Source: Xylaria sp. FL1777
Lineage: Eukaryota; Ascomycota; Sordariomycetes; Xylariales; Xylariaceae
Length of the DNA: 64,000 bases
Direction: 5' to 3'
Assembly: GCA_022578965.1 (NCBI GenBank)
Contig: MU400540.1
Span: forward strand, 124,001-188,000
Shown: positions 36,116 through 48,300 of the stretch, piece by piece
Layout of the letters: each line of letters opens with the position of its first letter
Numbering within the stretch: position 1 is the first letter of the stretch
The notes under the pieces: model-generated
Database searches by the model: none
The model's input: the letters and a program-made list of their open reading frames with translations, nothing else
Told to the model about the DNA's origin: nothing
Position numbers and translations under genes: made by a program

Positions 36116-36443
36116 TGTGACAAGGGCTCTAGTAGAGGGCTTGGAACTTAGTCATATTGTTATTCAACTTAATAATTCTCTAGGGGTCTTAAGGCTATAG
36201 TTCTCTCGAGTCTTTCCTTTAAACTTAGGAACTTCTGGTCTTTTTATAAACGAATAGTTCTATATAATGTTTAGGCAATAACTTATTAAGCTATTATATA
36301 ATTTAGGACTTTTTTTAGCTATTAAGTTATTATATATATAACTATATTATAAGTAACTATTATAAACTAATAGTTTAATTTTATACGCGTTAGTTTAAGC
36401 AATAATAGCTTAAGCCTAGTTATAAGTTAATGTTTATTTAATA
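36116..36443. repeat. Left LTR, 328 bp
   Basis: Starts TGTGAC and aligns without gaps to 42735-43062. Its outer part (to about 36240) keeps G and C where the right LTR has A and T. Its inner part is heavily mutated and ends TTAATA, where the other copy has CTGACA. Confidence 0.92.
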
Positions 36444-39400
36444 TTATTTTTTTTCTTTTTTAGGCTTAACTTTAAGCAGTATTAAAGTTCTTAATTTAAA
36501 TTTCAAAGGTTTGCTAGTTTGCTAAAATTATATTAATAAAAGTTTTATATAAAAGCTTTAGCGCTATTAATAAATATATAATTAAAAAGTTTTTAAGTTT
36601 AATGCTATTTAGCTAGCTAACTTTTTTACTTAACTAAATATTTAATATTTCTTTAGGTTTTTATAAAGTTTTTGATTTCTTTTATTTAATAGTTTTTTGC
36701 TTTAATTAAAAGCGCTTTTTATAAAACCTAGTTAAAGTTAAATAGTACTTAATTATTAGCGCAATAAAGCTTAATAAATAAAACGTAAAATAAATTATAA
36801 ATTTTTTAACCCTTAAGTAATAATAACTTAATAGCAGTAAATAAAATTACTTTTTAAATTTTAAAAAGTTCTAATATTTTTTTGTTTAGTTTTTTAATAA
36901 GCTTTTTAGTTTTAATATAACGTACATTTAATATAACTAGCTAATTAAATTTATAAAGCAATATTTTTTATTGTTTTTTGTTTGCTTATTTTTTTATTTA
37001 TTATTTAAACTTATTTAGCTATAGCTTAGCTTTTTTATAAACTTTAATTATTTAATAAGCATATAAATTGCTAGCTAAATTACATAATGTACTTAAAAGT
37101 AAGTTATATACTATTAAATAAAAGCTATAATTAACATAAAACAAAAATATATAAATTAAAGCAAATATAATATTATTATACGTAAATTTTATAGTTAATA
37201 AAAAGTTTTTTTAATTAGTTATTTTATAATTTATAAACGCTTTTAAATATATTTTAAAAATTTAATTAAGTTATTTTATTTAACTATTAGTTTAAAAGTA
37301 AAAAGTAATACTTATTTAAAGTTTAACTTTAATAAGCTTTAAAAAGTCTTTTTAAAAATAGCTTATAAACTTAAAATTTTTATTAAAAATAATATTAAAA
37401 AATATACTATATAGTTTTTAATAAAATTTTGCAAATATTTTAATTAAGTTTTTAGTTTTTTTTTTATTAATCTTTAATAAAATAAAATATTTTATTTTTA
37501 TAAAAAGATCTATTATTATTTATATAAAATTACATTTATTAAAAAAAAATAAGTTTGTAATAAAGTTTATTACAATTAATTACTATAAAACGTAATATAG
37601 TTTTATAAGTTATAAAAGTTCATAAAATATATAATATAACACCTTGTTTTATTAATAATTAAAGTATTTATAAATAAATTTTTATATAGTTTTTTTAATG
37701 TTTAGCTACTAAAAGTTCTAAGTAATAAGTTTTAATATTTTGTTTATATTTATATATTCTGCTATTTTTATATTATGTTTAGATTTTATTATATTTTATT
37801 AAATAATAATAAGTATTTATAAGCGTTTTTTTTTATATAAAAGGTTATTTTAAAGTTTTATATTTTTAAAAGGTTTTTTTTTTTAAATTATATATTCTAG
37901 GTTATTTTTAGCTGCTTTTTTAATTCTTTTAATAAATTTTAGCAGCTATTTTAGTATAAAAAAGCTATAAAGTTATTTTAAAGTAAACAGTACTAATGCT
38001 GCTATATTAAACATAGTTTTTTTATTATGCAAAAAATGCTTATTTTATAAAACTAACTTAATTAGCTAGTTTTTATTTCTTTTTTTTTTAAAATAGTATT
38101 AAAAAAAGCATAACATAATATTAGCTTTTTTATTAAGCTATTTTAGCTTATAATTAATAATAAATTAATACGTTGCTAGTTATTAAGCTTACTTAGCTTA
38201 TTATTAATTTAGCACTTTAGTAATAATAAAATATAACAAGTTTTAATAATTTAAATAAATTTTAATTTAATATTTAGCGCTTTTAAAGTATTAATGCTAT
38301 TAGTTAAGCAAATTTATTATAGCAAGTAGTTTTTTATTATATATTTTATAGTTTATTTTTGCAAGCATAAGTTTTTGGAAATAAAATGCTATAAAGTATA
38401 GTTTTTTATTATTGTTTTTTTAAAATAATACTATACTAAAAGCAAAATTAAAAGCATTAGTTTTTATGTGCGCTACTTAAAATAAATCAAAATAAACTAA
38501 AATAAAAGCAGTAGTAAATTTATATTTTAGTTTAAAAAAAGCCTTATTTATAGCATTTATTTATTTTTATTGCTTTTAGTTTATTTTGTTAACATTTATA
38601 AATAGTTTTATAATTAAAAAAAACTTTTAAATAAACCTTTAATAAAAATTAGCAAAGCTAATAAACTGCTATAATTTTTTTAAAATGCTTAAAAGTTTTT
38701 ATTAAATAATATAATTTACTTTATTTTATGTTATAAAAATACTTTTTAAGCTTATAATATAGCTTAAAAACTTAACTTTTTATATTTGCTATTTATATTT
38801 TTATAATGCAATAGCTAAGTTATACTTAATAAATTATTATAATATTTTTTTAACTAGTTAGTTATGTTTTTTTTAAGTATTAGCATATATAAAAAAATTA
38901 TTAAAGTATACTAATAATTTAGTATTAATAAAGTTAAAAAAAATATAGTTTATTATTAACTAAAAAGTTATAAAAATATTAATTAGTTTTATTAGCATAA
39001 TTATATATTTAAATAGTTTATATTTATAGCAAAAAGCTATTTTTTATTTGTATTTTTTTTTAATTCTTATAAAATAAAATCTTAACTTAAGGTTTATTTT
39101 TAAAAACTATTTAATTGTTTTAAAGCAAGCTTATAATTCTAAAATTAAAGAAATAAAGTATTAAATAAATATTATAACTACATTAAATCTTTAATAATTT
39201 ATAACTAGTTTAAAAAAATCATTAAAGTTCTTTTTTTTTATAAACATAAAAAAAGCTTTATATAATAAAATAGATTTTTTAATACGTTATGTTTTTAGCA
39301 TGTTTTTTAACTATAGTTTTAAAATATTAAGCTTTTAATTGCTTATAGCATAAAAAAGTCCTTAAAAAGCTGTTTTACTTTTAATTATATTAATTATATA

Positions 39401-42400
39401 ATTTTATAGTTAGTAATTTAGTAGCTTTTATATTGCTGCTTTTACTATAATAAGTAAAAATTTCTTAAATTTTTTTAGAACTTAGTTTAATACGTTTTTT
39501 ATTGCTTTATTTAATAAAATTACTATAATTTTAGCTATTTTTAGGTTAAGCAAGGCCTAACTTATATAATATTTTTAGTAACGCTTAAAAGAAAAAATAA
39601 TTTTGTTTGCTTTTTTAAAAAAGCAAGCAAAAAAGTGCTATTTTAGTTACTATTAAAAAAATAGCACATTATAATTGCTATTAAGCTTGCTAAATTTAAA
39701 GCTAAAACAAATAAAGTAGTTTTTTTAATAGTAAAGAACTATTTTTTTTATATAATATTTTTTGGCTTTTTATATATATAATATATTAAATATTATTATA
39801 AGCTAAAGCTATAACTACTTAATAAAAAATAGCTTTTATTGTTTTGCTTTGCTAAATAATATTATTAAAACTATACTTTTTATATTTAAAAATACTTATA
39901 TAAAATATTTCTAATTATTATATATAAAAGTTATAGTAATAATAAGTTAATAATTTAATTAAAGCTTTTAATTTTTTTGTTTAGCTAAATTATTTAGCTA
40001 GTTTTTGCTATGCTTTAAATTATATATATAAGCAGAGTTATTTTTTATAAGCTAATTATTTTTATGCAATATTTTATAAAAGCTTATTAAAAATCTAAAT
40101 TAGAATTATTTAGCTTTATAAACTAAAATGCAAGCATGTTTATTATAATCGTATTAATTTTAGCTTTTTTAGTTACGCTTAAAGCAGGCTTTTCTTTAGC
40201 AATTTTTTGTTTAGTAATAAAAGTTCTTTTAAAAGCTAAAAATAGTTTTTTTTTAGCAACATTTTTTTTTGTATAGCAAGCTAAAATATAATAGTTATTT
40301 TAATTGTATTATTAGCAATTAACTTTATTTTTTTTTTGTTAATTAACTATAGTTTAATTTATATTTTTAAAAGCTATAATAATATTAGCTTACTTTTTAT
40401 TTTTTAAGTTTAATATTACTTTAGTAAATTTGTTAGATTTTTTACTATTGCTTAACTTGCTTTTTAAGAATAAATTTTAGCTTAAGCAAAAGCAATTTTT
40501 TTTGCTATAGTTAAGTTAGCTTAGTTTTAAAAGCTTTTTTTTTAAACTAGGCTTGCTTTTTAAAAAAAAACCTAAGTATGCTAACATGTTTTTATAAGTT
40601 ATGCTAGCTTTTTAAATAGCATTTAAAAAATTACTATTGTTTTGTAATATTATTTTATATGTATAATATATTATTTTAATTAATTTTTTTAATAAGCGTT
40701 TTGTAATAAAGGTTTAAAACATAAGTTTAAACTATTTTACAAAGTTATTAAAATTAAAAACTTTAATAAAAAACTAAGCTATATTGCTTTTATATATTAC
40801 TTTTATTAGTTTATTTACTAATTAAAAAATAGCTAATAAGTTTTTAAAGCAAGCTTTTATAGCTATTTAATAAGCTGTTTAATTATTAGTAATACTAACT
40901 TAATAAACTTATTTTTAGTATAACTAATGCTATAATAAAGCTTTATTTATTAAAAAAAAACCAATTTAATTAATTTAATGCTTATTTAAAAAAAAGCTTT
41001 TTATGTACGTTTTTATATAGTTTTATATTTTTTATTACTATAATAAAAATTTAGCAAGGTTTTTATTATTATAAGTTTATAGCTTATTTAGTTAAACAAA
41101 GTTAAAAGTAGTTATATTAAGCATAAAGTTATTAATTGCTTTTAAAATAGCTTTTATAAAGTAATTGTACGTTTTAAAAGGTAATTTATTGTTTAAATTG
41201 CTATTTTTTCTAGTTAGCCTTTGTAAGCCTTTAAGCAGTTCTTTAAAAAAACCGCAAAATAGTTTTTCTGCAAAAGAGTTATTATTTCTATTAAAGTTAT
41301 TAAAGTTTTTTTTTAAAGCAAACTTTGCAATAAACCTAAAATCTTTATTAAAAGCTAATTTTGTAACAACTTTAAGTATAATATAAGTAGCTATATATTA
41401 AGCTTTTAAAACTTTAGTAATAAAGCAAGCTTAAATAGCTTATAATGCTTCGTTTATAATTTGTTTTTAAAGCTTTTTTTTAAAAATTAATTACTTTATA
41501 AAAAATTAGCTTGTAAAACTAGTAATAATACTTTGCAATTAAAGCTTTTTTATAATTAAATCTACATTTAACTATTAATAATTATTTAACTAGTTATAAA
41601 ATTTAATAAAAATAACTTATATATATATATAAAGTTTTTTTAGTTAAAATAAGTTAGTATAAAAACAATTAAATAGTTAATTAATTTGTTTGTTTTTTAT
41701 AGCTGCTTAATTATTAATTATTTTTTAGTTTTTTTAGTAAGCTTATTTTTGTTTAGCTATTTTTTCTTAAAAAACACTAAAAATATAGTAATAATAATTA
41801 GCTACTTCTTTTAATTAAATAATAGCTTGTTTTTTTGTTTAAGCATTAATAGCTAGTTAAGCAATAGTTTTTTATATTTTCTTAAAAAAAGTAATATTTC
41901 TTTAGATTATTTTTTACTAAAACTTTTTAATTTAGTTTTATATTGCCTTAGTTTAAGTTTAAAAAAGTTTTATAATAAAATTATATATAGTTTAAATTGC
42001 TTTATATATTGCAAATAGCTTATAATATTATGTTTAGCTTATAAATTTTGTATATTTTATAAAAGCTTATATATTATTATAAGCAAGTTATATTTATTTA
42101 TAAATTTTTATTAGCTATTTAAATAAGTTTATAATTGTAGTATTTAATATTATAAAGTCTTTATTATTTATATTATTAAACATAAAAAGGTTATAAAGTA
42201 CAAAAATATTATTAAAGTTTACTTTTTTTTTTTAAATAATTAACTTAATTATATTGTTTTATGTTTTTTTTTTAGCTTTTTTTGCTTTTTATGCAAAAAA
42301 GTTAATAAAATTAAATATTCGTTTAATAAAAAAAAGGTTTTTAAAAAAACTAAGCAACTATTTATTATATATAAGTTCTAAAGTAGCTAAAAAATTATAT

Positions 42401-42734
42401 AATTATATAAAAAAGTATAGCTTATTAAGTTTTTTTATAGTAAGCTTAAAATTATAATTAGCGTTTTTTAGTTTTTTTTATAAAGTATTAAGTTTGCTTT
42501 TTTTTTTATTACTTAATTTCTTTAAATTTTCTTTATTAAAGTTCTTTTTTTTTAAGTTCTTGTTTTAAAGCTAAGTAATAAAAGTCTTTACTAAAAGCTA
42601 AGCAAGCTTATTAACTCAAGCTAGTTATATAGCTAGTAAATAAAAAAAAATGCATATATAGCTAAGTATAAAAGTAAATATATAGCTTAAGTTTGTTATA
42701 AATAAATAATATTCTTAAGAAGTAAAGAATTATT
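36444..42734. other. AT-rich RIPped interior of retrotransposon
   Basis: This stretch is 6.3 kb of almost uninterrupted A and T. Remaining G and C are largely in GC dinucleotides (AGCT, TAGC, AAGC). No gene, RNA or tandem array is visible, and stop codons are dense in all frames. Confidence 0.85.
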
Positions 42735-43062
42735 TATAACAAAAGCTTTAATAAAAAGCTTAAAACTTAGTTATATTATTATTTAACTTAATAATTCTTT
42801 AAAAGTCTTAAAGCTATAGTTCTTTTAAGTTTTTCCTTTAAACTTAAGAACTTCTAGTCCTTTTATAAACGAATAGTTCCATACAATGTTTAAGCAATAA
42901 CCCGTTAAGCTATTATACAATCTAGAACTTTCTTTAGCTGTTAGGTTGCCGCATATGCAACTATATTATAGGTAACTATCATAAACCAATGGTCTGACTT
43001 CATACGCGCTGGTTCGGGCGGTAATGGCCCGAGCCCAGTTGTGGGTTAATGTCCGTCTGACA
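42735..43062. repeat. Right LTR, 328 bp
   Basis: Starts TATAAC (mutated form of TGTGAC) and ends CTGACA. Its inner first half is the more mutated copy, while its outer last 110 bases are almost untouched and GC-containing. Confidence 0.92.
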
Positions 43063-43067
43063 AGTTT
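43063..43067. repeat. Target-site duplication, right copy
   Basis: AGTTT immediately after the right LTR, identical to 36111-36115. On the minus strand this reads AAACT within codons for Gln-Thr of the CorA-like gene. Confidence 0.9.
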
Positions 43068-43836
43068 GCATACAAATCGATATACGTTGTTCCACCGCAA
43101 AGTGCTTTTGGTCGAACACATAGAAATCCCTAATCATTGTCTCCCCCATACTCATCCCCGATGATGATAGCCGAGTAATTTTGTGGTGATGGTCATTCAG
43201 TGCTTCTGCGCCCTCCTTTCTCAATATATCAATATTCGCCATTTCCATTGGCGTCGCAAAAGCTCGGCGTGTCCCAATCGTGAATATAGGCAGCTCTATC
43301 AGATGCCAAGATGAGGATGGTAACGCTGGGATTGAAAACTTGTTCGAATTGTCGTCTGCTAGTCGAAAGTCCAAATGACGACAGAAATACTCTGGATCCA
43401 CGAGATAGCGGGCGCCAATATGCTTAATCCAGGTTGCGTTCATAAACCCGCGCAGGAAGATGATAAGGCTTTGGGGCTTTGTTCTGCCGATAGCGGCATG
43501 ATAGAACTCGTTTGCATCGTGAAATGGTACTGATTTTGGAAGTCGGCGCTGTCTCTCGGTTGCGAAATCGATATCTGCATCAGAGTCTGCTGACCTTTCC
43601 TGGATAGGTACTGTTAATGAAGACGGGGCTGACTCCTCCAAGCCTAGGGGGTACACTATCACGAGGTCATCTTTGAAAGATTCCGGATGATATTCAATCG
43701 TGATTGGCTCGTCTAATAAGAACTCGCCCAGTGGAATGAGGTTCTGGCCTGCGCCTGTTGGTAGACGCGAGTAAGCACGCACAGCTCTGCCATACTCTTC
43801 TGGACTTACTGGAGAGATAAGATTAGGCGATTCCAC
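43063..43836 (-). pseudogene. CorA-like Mg2+ transporter, 5' half of transposon-split gene
   Basis: This is the N-terminal 258 codons of the CorA-like protein, starting at the ATG at 43836 and open to the insertion point. It is soluble and acidic (MESPNLISPVSPEEYGRAVR; later ALPSSSWHLIELPIFTIGTR), consistent with the cytosolic N-domain of fungal CorA-like proteins. Joined through one AGTTT copy to 36110 and onward, the frame continues without break (CMQT|GHDANTFS), giving 556 aa after removal of the 71-base intron. As the DNA stands, translation would run a few codons into the LTR and stop at about 43000. A truncated soluble N-domain may still be expressed. Confidence 0.85.
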
Positions 43837-45336
43837 GTCAAGTTTGTGGGCTAGGGGTAATACAAGGGTTTGATGTCACTGTCTTGCGCTTCTGTGTATG
43901 CAGGTGGGAAATGGGCTGGACTTTGATCTGTGATTCGACCTTTAATGTCGGGTTTGGAGGAGATAAATGGTTCATGATGAGGTGAACTTGATGTATAGAG
44001 CTTCATCGACAGCTGTTATAAACCTTCAGTACACCAGTATTAATGAATAGACTGCGTCTCTTAATTGCGAGAATGGTCTTGGAACAAAGTTGGGGAGAAG
44101 GTAGGCAGAAAGTTAGGTAGAGCCTAATTCACATATAGCCTATTTATATGGACGCGACTAGAGGAGGCCTCTGATTTGAAAGTGCAGACTCATAGTTAGC
44201 CGTAGCTGCGCAAAGTATCGTTACCTCATGGTCGTATTGGCGGCTAGGCAGTGTTTTCTCTAACCGCGAAGGCGAGAATGCCAAGTCTGTCTGAAAAGGA
44301 TTCTCTTAATCTGTTTTGAAGCAGCCCCCTCAAATCTTTGGTGTCAGATTTAACGCTGGGCCACAAGTGGCTATAAAGGAGATGACAAGATAAATATTGA
44401 AAACCTCGGTTTATGAATTTCATAAGTAGTATGCCTTAAGCTTTGGCGACTATTAACATCGCTCGATAAATATTCATTCAACTTGGACGTGAAGCACTAT
44501 TAGCACAGCTACAGCACACACTAGTTGGTATAACGGATATATTGGGGGGATGTGAGCGTCTTCTGGTTGGCCTTCGTGGCAAGGCTAATTATAAGCCTTA
44601 GGTATATATGGAGCGAATACGCCTTAAAGGCTAGCTAAGTACTGCCTAGTAGTATACTGTAAGTAAATAAACACGAAACTAGAAAAACGCAAGGCAGTAT
44701 GGTAATAAGGTATAACAAGGGCTGCTGCAACAGGGCTTGGAACTTGAGAATTGACTTTATTCACAATATAATAATCTGTGACGGCTGCCAAGGTCTATAC
44801 CTCCCATCAGGGCTTGCGCCGGGCATAGTGGCTGTCCTTGAGTCTATATTATACAATTGGTTCGGGCTACCTAACCTCCGGGGTCCGCCAATATGTCTTA
44901 GATAAGCAAGGGCTGAATAACTTCACTTCTGGATACGCGAGACAGTCTCAATAGAACTCAGTTCAGCGTAGTACGGTCCAAGTGTCTCACCGAACCACGC
45001 ATCTGGGTATAGCACAAGGTGTTCAGTGCTTTCGGTACGTGTAACATAAGAGGGTGGGCGGGAAGATTTCGAGCCGTATACAAGACATGTGTAGCGATAT
45101 GTGATATTGTAGAGGAGTCTCATGTTAGAGGGTATTGCCTCGGAGTGAATAGGTAGATAGCCCTACGCAGTCGCATAGTAAGTAGGTTAGGGAATAGTCC
45201 ATATATATACACCAAGCCCACTATATAGACCCTGGGGTCTATATGTGACTATATCACCTGACAGTCTCCTAGACCTAGTAGAACCAAGCATCGAAGGATT
45301 CGTGAGCACCGGCTGAATGAGTGTACCCTAATATGG
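43837..45336. other. Intergenic, no gene supported
   Basis: Holds the promoter of the CorA-like gene. Two short frames, 44699-44905 (+) and 44923-45123 (-), have no recognisable motif or splice partner. Confidence 0.4.
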
Positions 45337-48300
45337 TTACCGTGACCAGAAAGCAACAAGCTGATCAAAGTCCGCCTCAAGCAAGTCCTCTAGTAGTCGG
45401 TTATCACTTGGCCTGAGTTGTTTTCTAAGGCGGTATGATTCTGATAATAGCTTTCCAGCTTCCTCATCTTGACCCATTAATTGGTACAACTTTCCCTTCC
45501 TGAATGTTGTCCTAGCCCTTTCGTTTACTAGGTACGCTCGTGTACTGAAGATCCTCAACGCAGAGTTGAGGTAATCCCTGGGGAAATTAGCTAAAGACAC
45601 CAAGATTTAGAGGTAATCAATAATCTGGCTTACTCTGCTTCCTTGTATAGGCCTTGCCGTATGAAGTGGCCGGCTAGACGATGGCATATATCACCAACTC
45701 GGTGATGGTTCATCCCGAGGACTTTCCTAAATTGATTAAAACATCGAAAATGGAAGTTTAGGCTCTCGTCGAATCGACCCTGAGATTCTAGAACATTACC
45801 TAGGCCGTATAGAATCTTGCCGGTTCTGTCCTCAATTTAGTCTCAAGACCATGAACGGGAGTGATACTTACTTAAATGACTTTGTGTCATCGAAACCCCA
45901 TGCCGCTGCGTGGATGTCCAGAATTTCAACTAAAGCTTTCTCGGCCTCATCAAGTTTACCCTGCATCCAATAGATAAACCCAAGATTCGGCTCTGGCCAC
46001 CCAAGCATGGTATCTTCATAGTCGTCAAGACCTTGGAATATCTCAATGGATCGATGAAATGCCGCAGCTGCTTCAAACAACATATTTTCATTTCCATAGG
46101 CCACCCCAATCTCGTTATAGGCGTAGCCGAGCTCATAATCCTCGATCTGGCGCAACTCTTCGGATTTCCGATCTTGTAGGGAGGACAGCCAATTTCTTTT
46201 GTGCGTCAGACTAAGAGAATGCTCATTAGTTTCTACAAGCGCAATTCCAAGGAATGAGTTGCTTTCTCGGATCGAATGGAAGGCTGCCTCGCCCAGAGAC
46301 CCTTTTAGTCGTTCGCCAATCAACAAGGCCAATTCACAGAAAGGCTTCGTTTCCTCTGGAAGACCACGCTCAAACATATACCTATCCAAAGTAGTTAGAC
46401 AGCAGTCCATTCTTGTCTTGGATAGTTGACACATACCATCCCGTATCGTTCAGAAGCCTAGCTAAACGAATATCTAGGAGGAAGCCCTCCCATTCTTTTA
46501 GTAGTGGCGAAATACCATCTTTTATGCGCAGGATGCTCGGAAAGATTGCTTCACACTTGCTGAATCTCGCGATAGAATGATGTTCTTTCATCGACTGAAA
46601 AGGCCAGATGTTGATGACCAAGCTAATAGCGGCTTGATAGGCACCAATAAGTTCTTCTTTGCTCAACATATCCTTGACGCTGTCTTGGATCAAACGATGC
46701 AATGAAAGCTTTCTCAGCTCCGGGTTCTGATTGACCAATGATGACGAGACTAGTTCTGATCTTGCGTTGTAGTATTCACCTGTCGACCTAGGATAACCTT
46801 CTAGCTTCACTTCCTTGTGCCGGTCAACTAACAAGTCTTCAGGGATATCATCTGGGTCTAGTAGGCAAATGACTTGTAATAGTGCTTTGGTACTCTTAGA
46901 TAATCGGTCGAGAGACCAGACTGTAGCAAGAGATTGCAAAGTTGGGTACTCGGCAGACCCAGTATGCTTGCTGACGAGTTTCTCGATGCCTTCTTCATTG
47001 TAGTATCTGAGGAACTCCGTGTAAGATAGAAGTCTCAACTGCCGGAAGATACCTGACAGTTGGCGAATAGCCAAAGGGAGACCATCCAGTTTGTGGGCCA
47101 TCTCGGCAAGTGCGGGTTTTTGAGTCACATCTGCTTTCACATGAGTTAGGCGTTGCATAAGGGTTTCCGTCTCTGATATTGACAGAGTATTAAGATCCAT
47201 CCCGTTCTCCATGTAGAGATTGTGCATGGCAAATGGGTCTCTGCTAGTCACAAGTACTGAGCCGTGGCCGAATTTAGGCCAGTAGTCAGAGAGCACATCC
47301 AAATTATCAACGTTATCGAAGATGATGAGCCAATTCACAATATTTTGCGGTTCATCTGGCTCACTGCTTTTCCTGAGTGGGCGAGATAACCAACCCATGA
47401 CCAGATCTCTACTCGCAGCAAGATCTGATGAATCGTCTTCAAGGTCTAACTTCTGCGCAATTTGGGCAAAGTTTGAAGCCAGAATCTTTGCATCGTCTGC
47501 ACTGAGCCAAAAAATTGCTTCAAATCGTTCCCTTCGTGAGTGTGCATACTGGACTGCTAGTTCTGTCTTACCTATGCCACCAAGGCCACAGATGGCGAAG
47601 GAGCGCAGCTGCTCCTCACCATGGCCCGCAGAAAGACCGGGGGTTTGAGGGTGAAATGGGTTGTCTGCCGGGATAGGGAGTAGGTGACGATCGATGATAT
47701 CCAATTCACTTTGGCGCCCGATAAAGTGATCCAATTGCCGGTGAGTGCCCAGCGAAAAACAAGGAAGATTGGGGTCTCTACTAGTCATTTCCAGCGCAGT
47801 TTCCGCTGGCACAATCTCAAAAGAGCCCGTAGTAGACCCGCCAGTTGCACCGCCTCTTGGGGAAGATAGTGGGATTGATGATTGTTGTGGTAATTTCTGT
47901 TCCACCACAGTTTGACCTATGGTGCTTGGGCTTCGAAGCGTATCGTCTTTAAGCCCACATGGTATGGCGTCTAAAGTCTTTGTTAAACACAGCCAGTAGC
48001 TTTCTTCTCTCTTAGCACTCACATGGTTGGGATACCTCAGCGATCCTTTTGGGGGCCACTTGGAGGACTTCCATGATCAAATTTCTGCAAGCTAGATAAA
48101 GTTCACTTCCAGGCGGAACTCGGCAGATATCAAAATGGTCAAGATGGCACCCAACTACCGTTTCTGTACTCGCCTGTAAAACGCCCATAGACCTGGGAAC
48201 TATCTAAAGCGACGAGTTCGTCAGTGTCTGCTTCAGATCCAAAAGCTTAATTAGGGGATTCGAATCTTACCACCTGATTGCGGCCTTTCCTTCGAAATTT

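Larger units (their letters stand above)
36116..43062. mobile_element. Complete RIP-degraded LTR retrotransposon (6947 bp)
   Basis: The borders are set by two 328-bp direct repeats that begin TG and end CA in their least mutated copies, and by the AGTTT duplication. The interior (36444-42734) is extremely AT-rich with no intact coding frame, as expected after RIP. Short frames at 41165-41386 and 42254-42457 are artefacts of the Lys/Leu/Phe-rich composition. Size fits a Ty3 or Ty1-copia element, but no reverse transcriptase or integrase motif can be read. Orientation is probably minus. A pyrimidine tract (36444-36461) abuts the left LTR, as a polypurine tract would for a minus-strand element. 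On the minus strand the right LTR is followed by A then TAA, which could be a mutated TGG of a primer-binding site. It is inserted in an exon of a CorA-like gene. Confidence 0.93.

Noticed and set aside
37480..37560. Minus-strand Tyr-Ile-Asn-Asn codons that could be a RIP-mutated YxDD reverse transcriptase motif
   Set aside because: Upstream and downstream residues do not fit a reverse transcriptase and such tetrapeptides are expected by chance in this composition.
41165..42457. Two plus-strand open frames inside the AT-rich element, possible retrotransposon proteins
   Set aside because: They consist almost only of Lys, Leu, Phe, Asn, Ile and Ser, as expected from AT-rich DNA, and show no gag, protease, integrase or reverse transcriptase motif.
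47971..48022. Possible NLR start at 48022 (MSAKREESYW...)
   Set aside because: These bases form an intron: GTGAGT donor and TTTAG acceptor join the hydrolase exon to the NB-ARC exon in phase.
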